From NCBI RefSeq assembly GCF_042159835.1, contig NZ_JBBVGT010000002.1, forward strand, positions 62,001 to 126,000: a stretch of 64,000 bases of DNA, given 5' to 3'. The position numbers were made by a program, and so were the translations under genes. The DNA comes from Albibacterium profundi. GTDB taxonomy: Bacteria > Bacteroidota > Bacteroidia > Sphingobacteriales > Sphingobacteriaceae. The notes below the pieces were generated by a model, which worked only from the letters and a program-made list of their open reading frames with translations, did not search any database and had not been told where the DNA came from. Below, piece after piece: positions 51,985 to 61,293 of this stretch (position 1 is the stretch's first letter; each line of letters starts with the position of its first letter).

Positions 51985-52956
51985 ATGCGAGTCAGTAGCT
52001 TAATTGATGTACTAATAATAGGCGGCGGCCCCATTGGATTGGCCTGTGGGATCGCCGCAAAAAAAGCTGGTTTGTCGTATTTGATCCTTGAAAAAGGATG
52101 TCTTGTAAATTCTCTTTTTAATTATCCTCTTGGAATGACGTTCTTCTCAACTGCCGAAAGGCTTGAGATCGGAGGTCTACCATTTGTGAGTATTAACCCT
52201 AAACCAAAACGTGCGGAAGCACTGGAATACTATCGGCGAGTATCGCTAAATTATGACCTAGATATACATCTTTTTGAAGAAGTAGAGAACGTTGTCAAAG
52301 AGACTGATCTGTTCCACGTTAAAACTAGTAAAAACGCGTACCAAGCCAAGAATGTGGTTGTTGCGACGGGTTTCTATGACGAGCCGATGATGCTGAATAT
52401 CCCTGGTGAACATTTAGAAAAAGTACGGCACTACTACCGGGAGCCTCATTATTATGCTAATCAAAACGTAGTGGTGGTGGGTGCTAGCAATTCATCGGTT
52501 GATGCCGCGCTGGAAACCTATAGAAAAGGTGCTCACGTCACCATGGTGGTGCGAAGGCAGGAAATCGGACAACGAGTGAAATATTGGGTACGACCTGATA
52601 TTTTGAATCGGATTTCAGAAGGGTCTATCCAAGTCTACTTTTCCAGTAACCTAACAGAGATTCGCGAACAGGAAGTGGATATGATGACGCCGGAAGGAAA
52701 AATAACTATTCCGAACGATTTTGTGCTGGCCTTGACGGGATATCAACCTAATTTTTCATTTTTGAAGAAAATAGGTATTGAGACTCAAGATGAAATAAGC
52801 AAAACACCGGCTTATAACCCGGTGACGATGGAAACGAATGTAGATGGGATTTACCTTGCGGGTGTGGTTTGTGGCGGATTGAATACCCATTCGTGGTTCA
52901 TAGAAAATTCGAGAGTCCACGCAGACCAAATTATTCAAGCGATAAAAAATAAATAA
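51985..52956 (+). CDS. YpdA-family FAD-dependent disulfide reductase
   Basis: 323 residues. FAD motif IGGGPIGLACGIAAKKAG, the NADPH motif VVVVGASNSSVDAALE and the end GIYLAGVVCGGLNTHSWFIENSRVHA are those of YpdA, the bacillithiol disulfide reductase of Firmicutes. It lacks the CxxC pair of thioredoxin reductase. Many Bacteroidota make bacillithiol, so the role is plausible but inferred. It lies 15 nt after the transaldolase gene and 11 nt before purK. Confidence 0.88.
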   Translation: MRVSSLIDVLIIGGGPIGLACGIAAKKAGLSYLILEKGCLVNSLFNYPLGMTFFSTAERLEIGGLPFVSINPKPKRAEALEYYRRVSLNYDLDIHLFEEVENVVKETDLFHVKTSKNAYQAKNVVVATGFYDEPMMLNIPGEHLEKVRHYYREPHYYANQNVVVVGASNSSVDAALETYRKGAHVTMVVRRQEIGQRVKYWVRPDILNRISEGSIQVYFSSNLTEIREQEVDMMTPEGKITIPNDFVLALTGYQPNFSFLKKIGIETQDEISKTPAYNPVTMETNVDGIYLAGVVCGGLNTHSWFIENSRVHADQIIQAIKNK

Positions 52957-52967
52957 ACAAACAATAA

Positions 52968-54110
52968 ATGGCAAAAGAGTTTTATAGCGATTTAAGACTG
53001 GGGATTCTTGGCGGCGGTCAATTGGGTCGTATGTTAATCCAAGAAGCAATTAACTTTAACGCTAGTGTATCTGTTTTGGATCCTGATGTAAACGCACCCT
53101 GTAGAAAGCTGTGTGATCATTTTGAAGTAGGTGCTTTGAATGATTTTGAAACGGTATATAACTTTGGAAAGCGTGTTGACTTGCTGACGATTGAGATAGA
53201 GAAGGTCAATGTAGACGCGCTTGAAAAACTAGAAGAAGAAGGCGTGGTGGTATATCCGCAAGCTCGCATTATTCGGTTGATTCAGGATAAAGGATTACAG
53301 AAGGAATTCTTTAAACAAAATGATATTCCAACGGCTCCGTTCCAACTTATTTCTTCACGAGAAGATTTGAAAGCAACACATTTCAATCTTCCTTACATCC
53401 AGAAATTACGTAAGGATGGATATGACGGCCGTGGAGTCATGAAGATATTATCAGAAAATGATATCAACACGGCTTTTGAAGCGCCAAGCCTCATTGAAAA
53501 ATGGATCGACTTTGAATTGGAGATCGGTGTAATTGTAGCGCGCAACGAAAATGAAGAAGTGAAAGCTTTCCCGGTTGTAGAAATGGAGTTCAACCCCGAT
53601 GTCAACTTAGTAGAATATCTAATTTCTCCTTCCACCCTTCCTTTGGAAGTTCAACAAAGTGCGGAACGACTCGCTATAAAGATTGCTGAAGACCTTCAAA
53701 TTATCGGTTTACTTGCCGTTGAAATGTTTTTAACGAAGGACGGGGAACTGCTGGTTAATGAACTAGCTCCTCGCCCACACAATAGTGGTCACCACAGCAT
53801 TGAAGGGAATGTTACTTCGCAGTTTGCTCAACATCTGCGCTCTATTTTCAACCTTCCATTAGGAAGCACAAAGGTAATGAGCAATGCTGTCATGATCAAT
53901 CTACTAGGAGAGCCAGATTTTCAAGGGCTCGCTAAATACACAGGCTTAGAGGAAGTTTTAGATATGGACGGTGTATACGTACATTTATACGGAAAAAAAT
54001 ATACCAAACCATTCCGTAAGATGGGCCATATCACGATTGTTAATGATAATCGGGAAAAGGCTATTGAAACAGCAAGAAAGGTTCAAAAAATTATTAAAGT
54101 AATTGCTTAA
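52968..54110 (+). CDS. purK: N5-carboxyaminoimidazole ribonucleotide synthase PurK
   Basis: 380 residues. The start LGILGGGQLGRMLIQEA is the PurK signature, followed by an ATP-grasp domain (KLRKDGYDGRGVMKI, and NELAPRPHNSGHHSIEGNVTSQFAQHLR). It carboxylates AIR with ATP and bicarbonate. purE follows 10 nt later, completing the two-enzyme step of purine synthesis. Confidence 0.95.
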   Translation: MAKEFYSDLRLGILGGGQLGRMLIQEAINFNASVSVLDPDVNAPCRKLCDHFEVGALNDFETVYNFGKRVDLLTIEIEKVNVDALEKLEEEGVVVYPQARIIRLIQDKGLQKEFFKQNDIPTAPFQLISSREDLKATHFNLPYIQKLRKDGYDGRGVMKILSENDINTAFEAPSLIEKWIDFELEIGVIVARNENEEVKAFPVVEMEFNPDVNLVEYLISPSTLPLEVQQSAERLAIKIAEDLQIIGLLAVEMFLTKDGELLVNELAPRPHNSGHHSIEGNVTSQFAQHLRSIFNLPLGSTKVMSNAVMINLLGEPDFQGLAKYTGLEEVLDMDGVYVHLYGKKYTKPFRKMGHITIVNDNREKAIETARKVQKIIKVIA

Positions 54111-54120
54111 ATAGAAGATC

Positions 54121-54630
54121 ATGTCAAATCACCAACTTGCCGAAGTTGCCATTATTATGGGCAGTAAATCTGACTTACCTGTGATGCAGGATGCGGCAGA
54201 TATATTAAAAGAGCTGGGTGTAACGTATGAAATAACGATTGTTTCTGCACACCGTACACCCGAACGGCTGTTTGACTTTTCAAAGAACGCGGCTTCGCGT
54301 GGACTGAAAGTAATCATTGCTGGTGCTGGTGGCGCAGCACATCTCCCCGGCATGGTTGCTTCAATTACGCATATTCCCGTTATCGGTGTGCCAGTCAAAT
54401 CATCCAATTCTATTGACGGTTGGGACTCCGTATTATCTATACTGCAAATGCCCAATGGTATTCCAGTAGCAACGGTAGCACTGAACGCAGCAAAAAATGC
54501 AGGTATATTGGCAGCGCAAATCCTAGCTACTTCTAATGAACAGCTTGCACAAAATCTGGTTCATTATAAAGATCAGCTGAGGGAAAAAGTAGAGGAAACT
54601 GCGAAGGAAGTTGAGAAACAAAACAAATAA
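54121..54630 (+). CDS. purE: N5-carboxyaminoimidazole ribonucleotide mutase PurE
   Basis: 169 residues. MGSKSDLPVMQDA, SAHRTPERLFDF (catalytic His) and AGAGGAAHLPGMVAS are intact, and the presence of purK makes this the class I mutase. It converts N5-CAIR to CAIR. Confidence 0.96.
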   Translation: MSNHQLAEVAIIMGSKSDLPVMQDAADILKELGVTYEITIVSAHRTPERLFDFSKNAASRGLKVIIAGAGGAAHLPGMVASITHIPVIGVPVKSSNSIDGWDSVLSILQMPNGIPVATVALNAAKNAGILAAQILATSNEQLAQNLVHYKDQLREKVEETAKEVEKQNK

Positions 54631-54680
54631 GTTTTGACTTTCAGCTGAACATTCAACGATGAGGATCTATTTTTTTGACT

Positions 54681-54688
54681 TACCTTTG
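54681..54688 (+). promoter_or_regulatory. -7 element of mnmA
   Basis: TACCTTTG lies 19 nt before the mnmA ATG at 54708; it falls inside the longer open frame, which supports the later start. Confidence 0.5.
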
Positions 54689-54707
54689 CAAATCCAAAAT
54701 TAATACT

Positions 54708-55796
54708 ATGAGCAAAAGAGGAAGAGTTTTAGTGGCGATGAGCGGCGGAGTGGATAGCTCGGTAGCAGCTGTTATGCTTCATGAACAAGGTTACGAAGTG
54801 ATCGGCCTAACTATGAAGACATGGGATTATGCTTCTTCAGGTGGCTCATCTAAAGAGACTGGATGTTGCAGCTTGGATAGCATTAATGATGCACGAGCAT
54901 TAGCGGTAGCTTATGGTTTTCCTCATTACATTTTAGATATACGCAACGAATTTTCAGGTTCCGTTATAGACAATTTCGTTGAAGAATATATTGCAGGTCG
55001 CACCCCCAACCCTTGTGTGTTATGCAATACGCATATCAAATGGGAAGCTTTATTAAAACGAGCAAATCATTTAGATTGTGAATTTATCGCAACGGGGCAT
55101 TATGCTAATATCCGGGTACATGACAATGGTCGCTATGTAGTGTCTAAGGGGAAAGACGAAAACAAGGATCAGTCTTATGTACTTTGGGGCGTGTCGCAAG
55201 AAAACTTAGCTCGGACTCGTTTCCCTTTAGGAAATTTTAGCAAAACGGAAATTAGACAAATGGCTGAAGATATGGGTCAACATGAGTTGGCTACCAAATC
55301 AGAAAGTTATGAAATATGTTTTGTTCCCAACAACGACTATCGGTCGTTTCTTCGTCATCAGGTTGCAGACTTAGATGAACGGGTTGGCCCAGGGAACTTC
55401 ACTTTGAGCGACGGTACGGTGGTGGGGCAACATGAAGGCTATCCCTACTATACCATCGGTCAGCGCAAAGGCTTGGGCATTGCTTTAGGTCGCCCGGTAT
55501 TTGTTCTTCAAATCATCCCTGAAACCAACACGGTAGTGATTGGTGATGAAATCGAACTGCAACGTTCAGCTGCCGTTGTCAGAAACATTAACATGGTCAA
55601 ATATACATCGTTAGACGAGCCTATGGAAGCGGTGACGAAGGTACGATACAAAGATGCAGGAATGACCAGTACACTAGTTCAGAACGGCGATACAATGCAA
55701 GTCGAATTTCATCATGCTGTGAAAGGAATAGCGCCCGGCCAATCGGCTGTTTTCTATGAAGGAAACGACTTAATAGGCGGTGGTTTTCTAGCTTAG
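54708..55796 (+). CDS. mnmA: tRNA-specific 2-thiouridylase MnmA
   Basis: 362 residues from ATG 54708. The PP-loop motif SGGVDSS (12-18) and the two catalytic cysteines C103 (NPCVLCN) and C204 (ESYEICFVPN) are present. It thiolates U34 of tRNA-Glu, -Gln and -Lys. The second Cys region has ESYEICF in place of the DSTGICF-like form of proteobacteria. Confidence 0.94.
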   Translation: MSKRGRVLVAMSGGVDSSVAAVMLHEQGYEVIGLTMKTWDYASSGGSSKETGCCSLDSINDARALAVAYGFPHYILDIRNEFSGSVIDNFVEEYIAGRTPNPCVLCNTHIKWEALLKRANHLDCEFIATGHYANIRVHDNGRYVVSKGKDENKDQSYVLWGVSQENLARTRFPLGNFSKTEIRQMAEDMGQHELATKSESYEICFVPNNDYRSFLRHQVADLDERVGPGNFTLSDGTVVGQHEGYPYYTIGQRKGLGIALGRPVFVLQIIPETNTVVIGDEIELQRSAAVVRNINMVKYTSLDEPMEAVTKVRYKDAGMTSTLVQNGDTMQVEFHHAVKGIAPGQSAVFYEGNDLIGGGFLA

Positions 55797-55893
55797 AGCC
55801 GATATTGAATTGCAGACCACCTGCGATAAAATATTTGTATTCATTTGAAAATACCTTTTTAATTGCCTTTATTTGCAAAAACCAACATCATTA

Positions 55894-58299
55894 ATGGCAA
55901 AGAATTTACTAATTGTAGAGTCACCCGCAAAAGCGAAAACAATCGAAGGATATTTAGGAAAAGATTTTTTAGTCAAGTCCAGCTATGGCCACATCAGAGA
56001 CCTGGTAAAAACGGATGAGGCTATCGATGTAGACAATAACTTCGAACAGAAATACGAAGTTCCGGCAGACAAAAAAGCTGTAGTTAGTGAATTAAAAAAA
56101 TTAGCAAAAGCGTCAGAAATGGTGTGGTTAGCTTCCGATGAGGACCGCGAGGGAGAAGCTATTTCATGGCATCTATTCGAAACACTAGGTTTGGATGAGA
56201 ATAAAACCAAGCGTATTGTTTTTCACGAAATTACGAAGCCGGCCATTGTTAAAGCTATTGAAAACCCAAGAAAGATTGACTACAATTTGGTATATGCACA
56301 ACAAGCAAGACGGGTGTTGGACCGCTTGGTTGGTTTTGAACTTTCACCGGTTTTATGGAAAAAAGTAAAGCCTTCCCTATCTGCCGGACGCGTGCAATCG
56401 GTAGCCGTTCGTTTGTTGGTTGATCGTGAACGGGAATATAATCACTTCGTTCCGTCTGCATCATTTAAAGCAGTCGGGATCTTCAATACGGGCAAACCGA
56501 AGGAGCTTTTCAAAGCCGAACTGGCGAAACGCTTCAATGAAGCGAAAGATGCTGAGCAATTTCTAAAAGATTGTTCGAATGCAGATTTTAAAATTAAATC
56601 GCTCGAAACAAAACCGGGCAAGCGTTCACCCGCTGCTCCGTTTACTACGTCTACACTACAGCAGGAAGCCAGCAGGAAGCTTGGTTATTCGGTGGCACGA
56701 ACGATGCGCGTTGCACAACGACTTTACGAAGCTGGGTATATATCCTATATGCGTACTGACTCAGTTAATTTGAGCCAAACAGCAATTGACGCTGCTGAAC
56801 AGGAAATTAAAGGAGCTTACGGCGAAAAGTATCATAAAAAAAGACAATATAGAACCAAATCATCTGGAGCTCAGGAGGCTCACGAAGCCATTCGTCCGAC
56901 AAATTTCGCAAACCATACGATACAAGGAGAGCCAGCTGATAAACGTCTTTACGAATTGATTTGGAAGCGTGCTATCGCGTCCCAAATGAGTGAAGCGGAA
57001 TTTGAGAAAACGACTGCAAAACTCTCTATTTCGACTCGTCCGGAAGAACTAATTGCGAACGGCGAAGTAATGAAATTTGATGGTTTTCTGAAAGTGTATT
57101 TCGAATCAACCGATGAAGAGTCAGAGGTTAATCTGGACGACAACAGCGATAATGCGTTACTGCCTCCACTGACTATCGGCCAAGAGGTTAATCTTGATGA
57201 GATGAGTGCTACACAGCGCTTTACGCGACCGCCTGCACGCTATACTGAGGCGAGTCTTGTTAAAAAAATGGAAGAATTGGGTATTGGACGTCCTTCGACT
57301 TATGCGCCGACGATCTCGACTATTCAGAATCGTGGCTATGTAGTGAAAGAGGATCGGGATGGGAAACCAAGAAATTATCAAGTATTTACACTAAAAGATA
57401 AGGAAGTTACATCGGTCACTAAAACTGAAATAACTGGGGCAGAGCGGGGTAAATTGTTTCCGACGGACATTGGTGTCATGGTAAATGATTTTCTTGTTGA
57501 GCATTTTGAGGATATCGTTGACTTTAACTTTACAGCGACCGTCGAAAAACAATTCGACGAGATTGCACAGGGGTTAAAGGAATGGACAAAGATGTTAAAG
57601 GATTTCTACGGACCGTTTCATGACGATGTAGAAAACACTTTAGAAACTGCTGAAAGGGCTAGTCATGAGCGTGAATTAGGAGTTGACCCTGAGTCGGGCA
57701 AGAAGGTAATTGTTCGCGTTGGTCGCTTCGGCCCATTGGTTCAGATAGGCACTGCAGACGACGAAGAAAAGCCACGCTTCGCCAGTCTACGTACTGGTCA
57801 AATGATTGAGACAATTACATTTGAAGAAGCCATGGAGCTTTTTAAGTTGCCTAAAAAGGTCGGTAGTTTCGAAGAAAAGGACATGACCGTGGCTATCGGT
57901 CGCTTTGGTCCTTATATACGTCACGACGGAGCTTTCTACTCGTTGCCAAAAGGTAGAGACCCGCTTGATGTAGAAGAAGATGAGGCTATTGAAATCATTC
58001 GCGTAAAACGGCAAAAAGACATTGATAAAATCATTAAAACTTTTGATGAAGATCCAGATGTTCGAGTTGAAAATGGACGTTGGGGTCCGTTTATACGCTT
58101 CGGAAAACAAAATATCAAAATTCCGAAGGATAAAGTTGCAGAAGACTTGACCTTTGAGGAAATTAAGAAACTTGCGGATGAGCAACCGGCTTCTAAAAAA
58201 GGCAAGGGTGCAACAAAATCTGCAAAAGCGACGGCTACAAAAAAGAAGGCATCTGTTAAGAAAAAGACGGTCAGTAAAGCGAAAGCAAAGGAAAGCTAG
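55894..58299 (+). CDS. topA: DNA topoisomerase I
   Basis: 801 residues from ATG 55894 (MAKNLLIVESPAKAKTIEGYLG). The Toprim acidic triad is in ASDEDREGEAISWH, the active-site Tyr is Y285 (YISYMRTDS) and GIGRPSTYAPTISTI is intact. The C-terminus has tandem domains with the repeated pattern GRFGP.IR (VGRFGPLVQIG, IGRFGPYIRHD, GRWGPFIRFG) instead of zinc fingers, and only a single Cys occurs in the chain. The last 35 residues are a Lys/Ala-rich tail. It relaxes negative supercoils. Confidence 0.96.
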   Translation: MAKNLLIVESPAKAKTIEGYLGKDFLVKSSYGHIRDLVKTDEAIDVDNNFEQKYEVPADKKAVVSELKKLAKASEMVWLASDEDREGEAISWHLFETLGLDENKTKRIVFHEITKPAIVKAIENPRKIDYNLVYAQQARRVLDRLVGFELSPVLWKKVKPSLSAGRVQSVAVRLLVDREREYNHFVPSASFKAVGIFNTGKPKELFKAELAKRFNEAKDAEQFLKDCSNADFKIKSLETKPGKRSPAAPFTTSTLQQEASRKLGYSVARTMRVAQRLYEAGYISYMRTDSVNLSQTAIDAAEQEIKGAYGEKYHKKRQYRTKSSGAQEAHEAIRPTNFANHTIQGEPADKRLYELIWKRAIASQMSEAEFEKTTAKLSISTRPEELIANGEVMKFDGFLKVYFESTDEESEVNLDDNSDNALLPPLTIGQEVNLDEMSATQRFTRPPARYTEASLVKKMEELGIGRPSTYAPTISTIQNRGYVVKEDRDGKPRNYQVFTLKDKEVTSVTKTEITGAERGKLFPTDIGVMVNDFLVEHFEDIVDFNFTATVEKQFDEIAQGLKEWTKMLKDFYGPFHDDVENTLETAERASHERELGVDPESGKKVIVRVGRFGPLVQIGTADDEEKPRFASLRTGQMIETITFEEAMELFKLPKKVGSFEEKDMTVAIGRFGPYIRHDGAFYSLPKGRDPLDVEEDEAIEIIRVKRQKDIDKIIKTFDEDPDVRVENGRWGPFIRFGKQNIKIPKDKVAEDLTFEEIKKLADEQPASKKGKGATKSAKATATKKKASVKKKTVSKAKAKES

Positions 58300-58305
58300 T
58301 TAGCG

Positions 58306-58710
58306 ATGAAAAAGGATTTACCAGAAAATATTGTCGAAGACATAAGCATTGCTGTCAGCTTAGAAAGCGAGACCCCCGAGACTAAAAGTTGGAGTGTCTA
58401 TCTAATTAATCGGAAAAGGGAAACTCTCAAAAATGTATTGGTAACATCCAAAGGTTATGATGTAAGTGACGGTAAAGATATTAAAACCAGTATTCTACGG
58501 CATTTCATTGGTGATGTTGAGGCTAATTCGTTCGCTCTTATCGAACCGATAGATGATGCACTGTTTGGTCTTACGAATGAATATTGGCTAAGTTATTATA
58601 TTGAAGGTGTGATCTACGATAAAAAGTTTATCTTTTTGCCTGAAAGCGTCGTTGACGAAAACTTCATTAAACTACCGATTCTAAATAAGCCCGGCGTACT
58701 GGTTGGCTAA
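58306..58710 (+). CDS. Conserved hypothetical protein downstream of topA
   Basis: 134 residues, soluble, with no recognised domain. The sequence ISIAVSLESETPETKSWSVYLINR and the acidic FGLTNEYWLSYYIEG suggest a beta-rich fold. It starts 6 nt after topA and is probably cotranscribed. I cannot assign a function. Confidence 0.75.
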   Translation: MKKDLPENIVEDISIAVSLESETPETKSWSVYLINRKRETLKNVLVTSKGYDVSDGKDIKTSILRHFIGDVEANSFALIEPIDDALFGLTNEYWLSYYIEGVIYDKKFIFLPESVVDENFIKLPILNKPGVLVG

Positions 58711-58715
58711 CTTCC

Positions 58716-59762
58716 CTACCGCTCTCTTAAGACCACATGCTTGATATTCTTTCTATCAAACGTATAGGTAATATGAATTTTATTCTGCGAATCGAGAAAG
58801 ATGGTTGGGTAGCTAAATTCGCCCATCGTTTTGTTTTCAAGTTCCAGAATATCAGTCCATTCTAACCCGTCTATCGAATACGCAACATTCAATTGGCTGC
58901 GTCCTTCCCACCAATCTTTACCCGGTGTATCTGGGTTGTATACTATTAAAAAGTAATCGTTAACACGAATTGCATCGGTAGCCGAATTAGGATTGATTAA
59001 GTTAGTCGGTGTTAAACTCGACCAAGTAAGCCCACGATTTTCCGACCATGACGACATGACCTTTCCCTCTCTGCTACGACACAGAACTTGAAGTCGATTA
59101 TCAGGATGAACCAGAATACTTGGTTGTATAACATTAAACTCGGATCCGTGGTCTATTGGATGCACCGTCCAGTTCATCTGTTGTTTATCACTCCTTTCTA
59201 TATGGGCAGTCCATCTACTCTCGGTAAGTTCGACACTCGAAGGCGCCAACACAGTACCATCTGTGAGCTCAATCGGTTTGTTTTTAATAGGGCCGAGAAT
59301 ACCGTCCGGAAGTCTTCGTTCGCTCCCCCAAGTCTTTCCTCCATCGTCAGAAACTTTAGTCATTCCCCACCATTCACGAGGATTGGGCCCGACTTTATAA
59401 TAAAGAAATATGCGCCCCTCGTCCTCCGGACGAAATAGCACAGGATTCCAACAGGGAAATTTAAGTGAGTCACCGACCCTACCATCCGCCAGCACCCTAG
59501 GCTGAGACCAACGCTCCCCGTCGTGCAAACTACCCCAGATTGCAACGTCTTCCGCTCCTTCCCCGGAGCCGCCAAACCAGCTGACGAGCAAATCGCCACT
59601 GGACGTTTCCTCAATTGTAGAAGCGTGGCATTGATCGAAAAATAGCCCTTCTTCAAATATGAATTCTTCGCTTTCTAGAACCAGGTCCGGCACTTGTTCA
59701 TAATTATTACAAGCCATCGTAAAAAAAACAGCTAAGAAAAGATAGCTAATATTCAATTTCAT
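58716..59762 (-). CDS. Sialidase-like BNR-repeat lipoprotein
   Basis: 348 residues. The signal ends in FTMAC (Cys18), so it is a lipoprotein. The beta-propeller has Asp boxes (SDDGGKTWG and SENRGLTWS) and the blocks CHASTIEETSSGDLLVSWFGGSGEGAEDVAIW and PCWNPVLFRPEDEGRIFLYYKVGPNPREWWGM, typical of the predicted neuraminidase group COG4692. True sialidase activity is not certain: the three-Arg site was not verified. It follows the fucosidase gene by 15 nt in the same direction, pointing to fucosylated or sialylated glycans. Confidence 0.82.
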   Translation of the reverse strand: MKLNISYLFLAVFFTMACNNYEQVPDLVLESEEFIFEEGLFFDQCHASTIEETSSGDLLVSWFGGSGEGAEDVAIWGSLHDGERWSQPRVLADGRVGDSLKFPCWNPVLFRPEDEGRIFLYYKVGPNPREWWGMTKVSDDGGKTWGSERRLPDGILGPIKNKPIELTDGTVLAPSSVELTESRWTAHIERSDKQQMNWTVHPIDHGSEFNVIQPSILVHPDNRLQVLCRSREGKVMSSWSENRGLTWSSLTPTNLINPNSATDAIRVNDYFLIVYNPDTPGKDWWEGRSQLNVAYSIDGLEWTDILELENKTMGEFSYPTIFLDSQNKIHITYTFDRKNIKHVVLRER

Positions 59763-59777
59763 TAAAAGCTCCTCTAA

Positions 59778-61205
59778 TTATTCAGATATCAACTGGATAA
59801 CCCCAGCATACTGAAGTTTTATATTTGGACTGTCTATCACTATTTCGTTATTCTCATTTGTCCACTGCAATTCTCCCGTATACCCTAACACTTTCACTTC
59901 CGTTGGAACGAAACCTGAAGGCAGTGGAAACTTAAATTGGGTGGGCTGTTGGTACTTGCTACCCTCTGAAAGATGAAAAACGTTAACCACTTTTTGATCC
60001 TTACTTCGCGTATAATAATAGTCGCCTTTGTGATAAGGTGCGACAGCACGTGTAGCAAAGACCGCACTCTCATTAATATTCATCCATGAGGCTAACTCCT
60101 CCAAACGATCATATGCCTCTTGATCAAAATCACCATTTGGACCGGGGGCAATGTTCAACAAATAATTACCGCCTCTAGAAATAATCTTCACTAAGGTTTC
60201 AACAATAGTTTTGGCCGGCTTATACTGGTCATTTGGAACGTACGAAAATGAATTCCCCATAGTGATACAGCTTTCCCACGGAATACCTAAAGGTTGTTCG
60301 GGAATCGACTGTTCCGGAGTAACATAATTCTCCCACTTGCCGGGCACCGTACGATCAACGACAATAATACCAGGCTGGTTTTTACGTGCCATAGCACCAA
60401 TTTTATCCATGTCAATATCTTGTTCCACTTTAATAGTCCGTTGCCATTCAACCGATGGGTCAATAGTATTAAACGGACGTACCCACCCACCATCCAGCCA
60501 AAGTATATCTACCTGTCCATAATTGCTTGTTAATTCATTAATCTGATTGAAGGTGAAGTTTTTAAACTTCTCCCAGCGTTCGGGATATTTTTCCGGATCA
60601 TAATTTACATTTCGATCCTTTGGTGGGAAATAAGGCCACCAATAATAATCAGTATGCCAGTCGGGTTTAGAAAAATAGGCTCCTATCTTGAACCCATCTG
60701 ACCGGAATGTATTAAAAATCTCCTTTGTGACGTCCGCTTTAGGATTTGTAGAAAATGGTGTTTTAGGTGATGTGATCTTATAATCGGATTCCTGAGTATC
60801 AAACATAGTGAAGCCATCGTGGTGTTTGGTGGTAAATACAACGTATTTCATTCCTGCGGCCTTTGCTGCATCTGACCATTTGGCGGGGTCGAAGTCGGTC
60901 GGATTAAAAGTTGTCTGCAAGTTCTCGTAATTCTTTACGTATTCAAAATACGTTTCACCATGCTCAGGTTTCCGTTGCGTCCAACCTTCATCCTCAGGAC
61001 ATAATGACCAGCTCTCAACAATACCCCATTGACTGTAGGTACCCCAGTGCATAAATAAACCAAATTTCATATCCTGCCATTCCTCAAGATTTTCCACTAC
61101 CAGCGGGTCTGATGGCGCTTGATATCCGTCGGACACATTATGAGCTTGCGCATAGCAAAAGTATGATATGACTAAAAAAATGAACGTTATCAAAGGTCTT
61201 TTCAT
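59778..61205 (-). CDS. Alpha-L-fucosidase, family GH29
   Basis: 475 residues with a signal peptide (MKRPLITFIFLVISYFCYAQ). MKFGLFMHWGTYSQWG, TTKHHDGFTMFDT (H128, H129) and the nucleophile D238 (VDILWLDGGWVRPF) are GH29 features. A C-terminal beta-sandwich domain (from about 380) follows. It removes alpha-L-fucose from glycans in the periplasm or outside. Confidence 0.93.
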   Translation of the reverse strand: MKRPLITFIFLVISYFCYAQAHNVSDGYQAPSDPLVVENLEEWQDMKFGLFMHWGTYSQWGIVESWSLCPEDEGWTQRKPEHGETYFEYVKNYENLQTTFNPTDFDPAKWSDAAKAAGMKYVVFTTKHHDGFTMFDTQESDYKITSPKTPFSTNPKADVTKEIFNTFRSDGFKIGAYFSKPDWHTDYYWWPYFPPKDRNVNYDPEKYPERWEKFKNFTFNQINELTSNYGQVDILWLDGGWVRPFNTIDPSVEWQRTIKVEQDIDMDKIGAMARKNQPGIIVVDRTVPGKWENYVTPEQSIPEQPLGIPWESCITMGNSFSYVPNDQYKPAKTIVETLVKIISRGGNYLLNIAPGPNGDFDQEAYDRLEELASWMNINESAVFATRAVAPYHKGDYYYTRSKDQKVVNVFHLSEGSKYQQPTQFKFPLPSGFVPTEVKVLGYTGELQWTNENNEIVIDSPNIKLQYAGVIQLISE

Positions 61206-61230
61206 AATGAAGGCTGTTTCACCTTAAATA

Positions 61231-61277
61231 TACTAAAAAAGGGGAGCCGTCATCTAGACAGCTCCCCTTTTTTAGTA
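61231..61277 (-). terminator. Rho-independent terminator after the TPR gene
   Basis: A perfect 17-bp stem (TACTAAAAAAGGGGAGC with its complement, 13-nt loop) lies 17 nt past the TPR gene stop. A U-rich stem end on the minus strand makes it a strong terminator that separates the gyrA-TPR unit from the fucosidase operon. Confidence 0.88.
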
Positions 61278-61293
61278 ATCTAAATTATAACTC

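Noticed and set aside
57787..58205. Two antisense ORFs within the 3' end of topA
   Set aside because: They mirror the repeated GRFGP and Lys-rich coding sequence and have no recognisable protein features.
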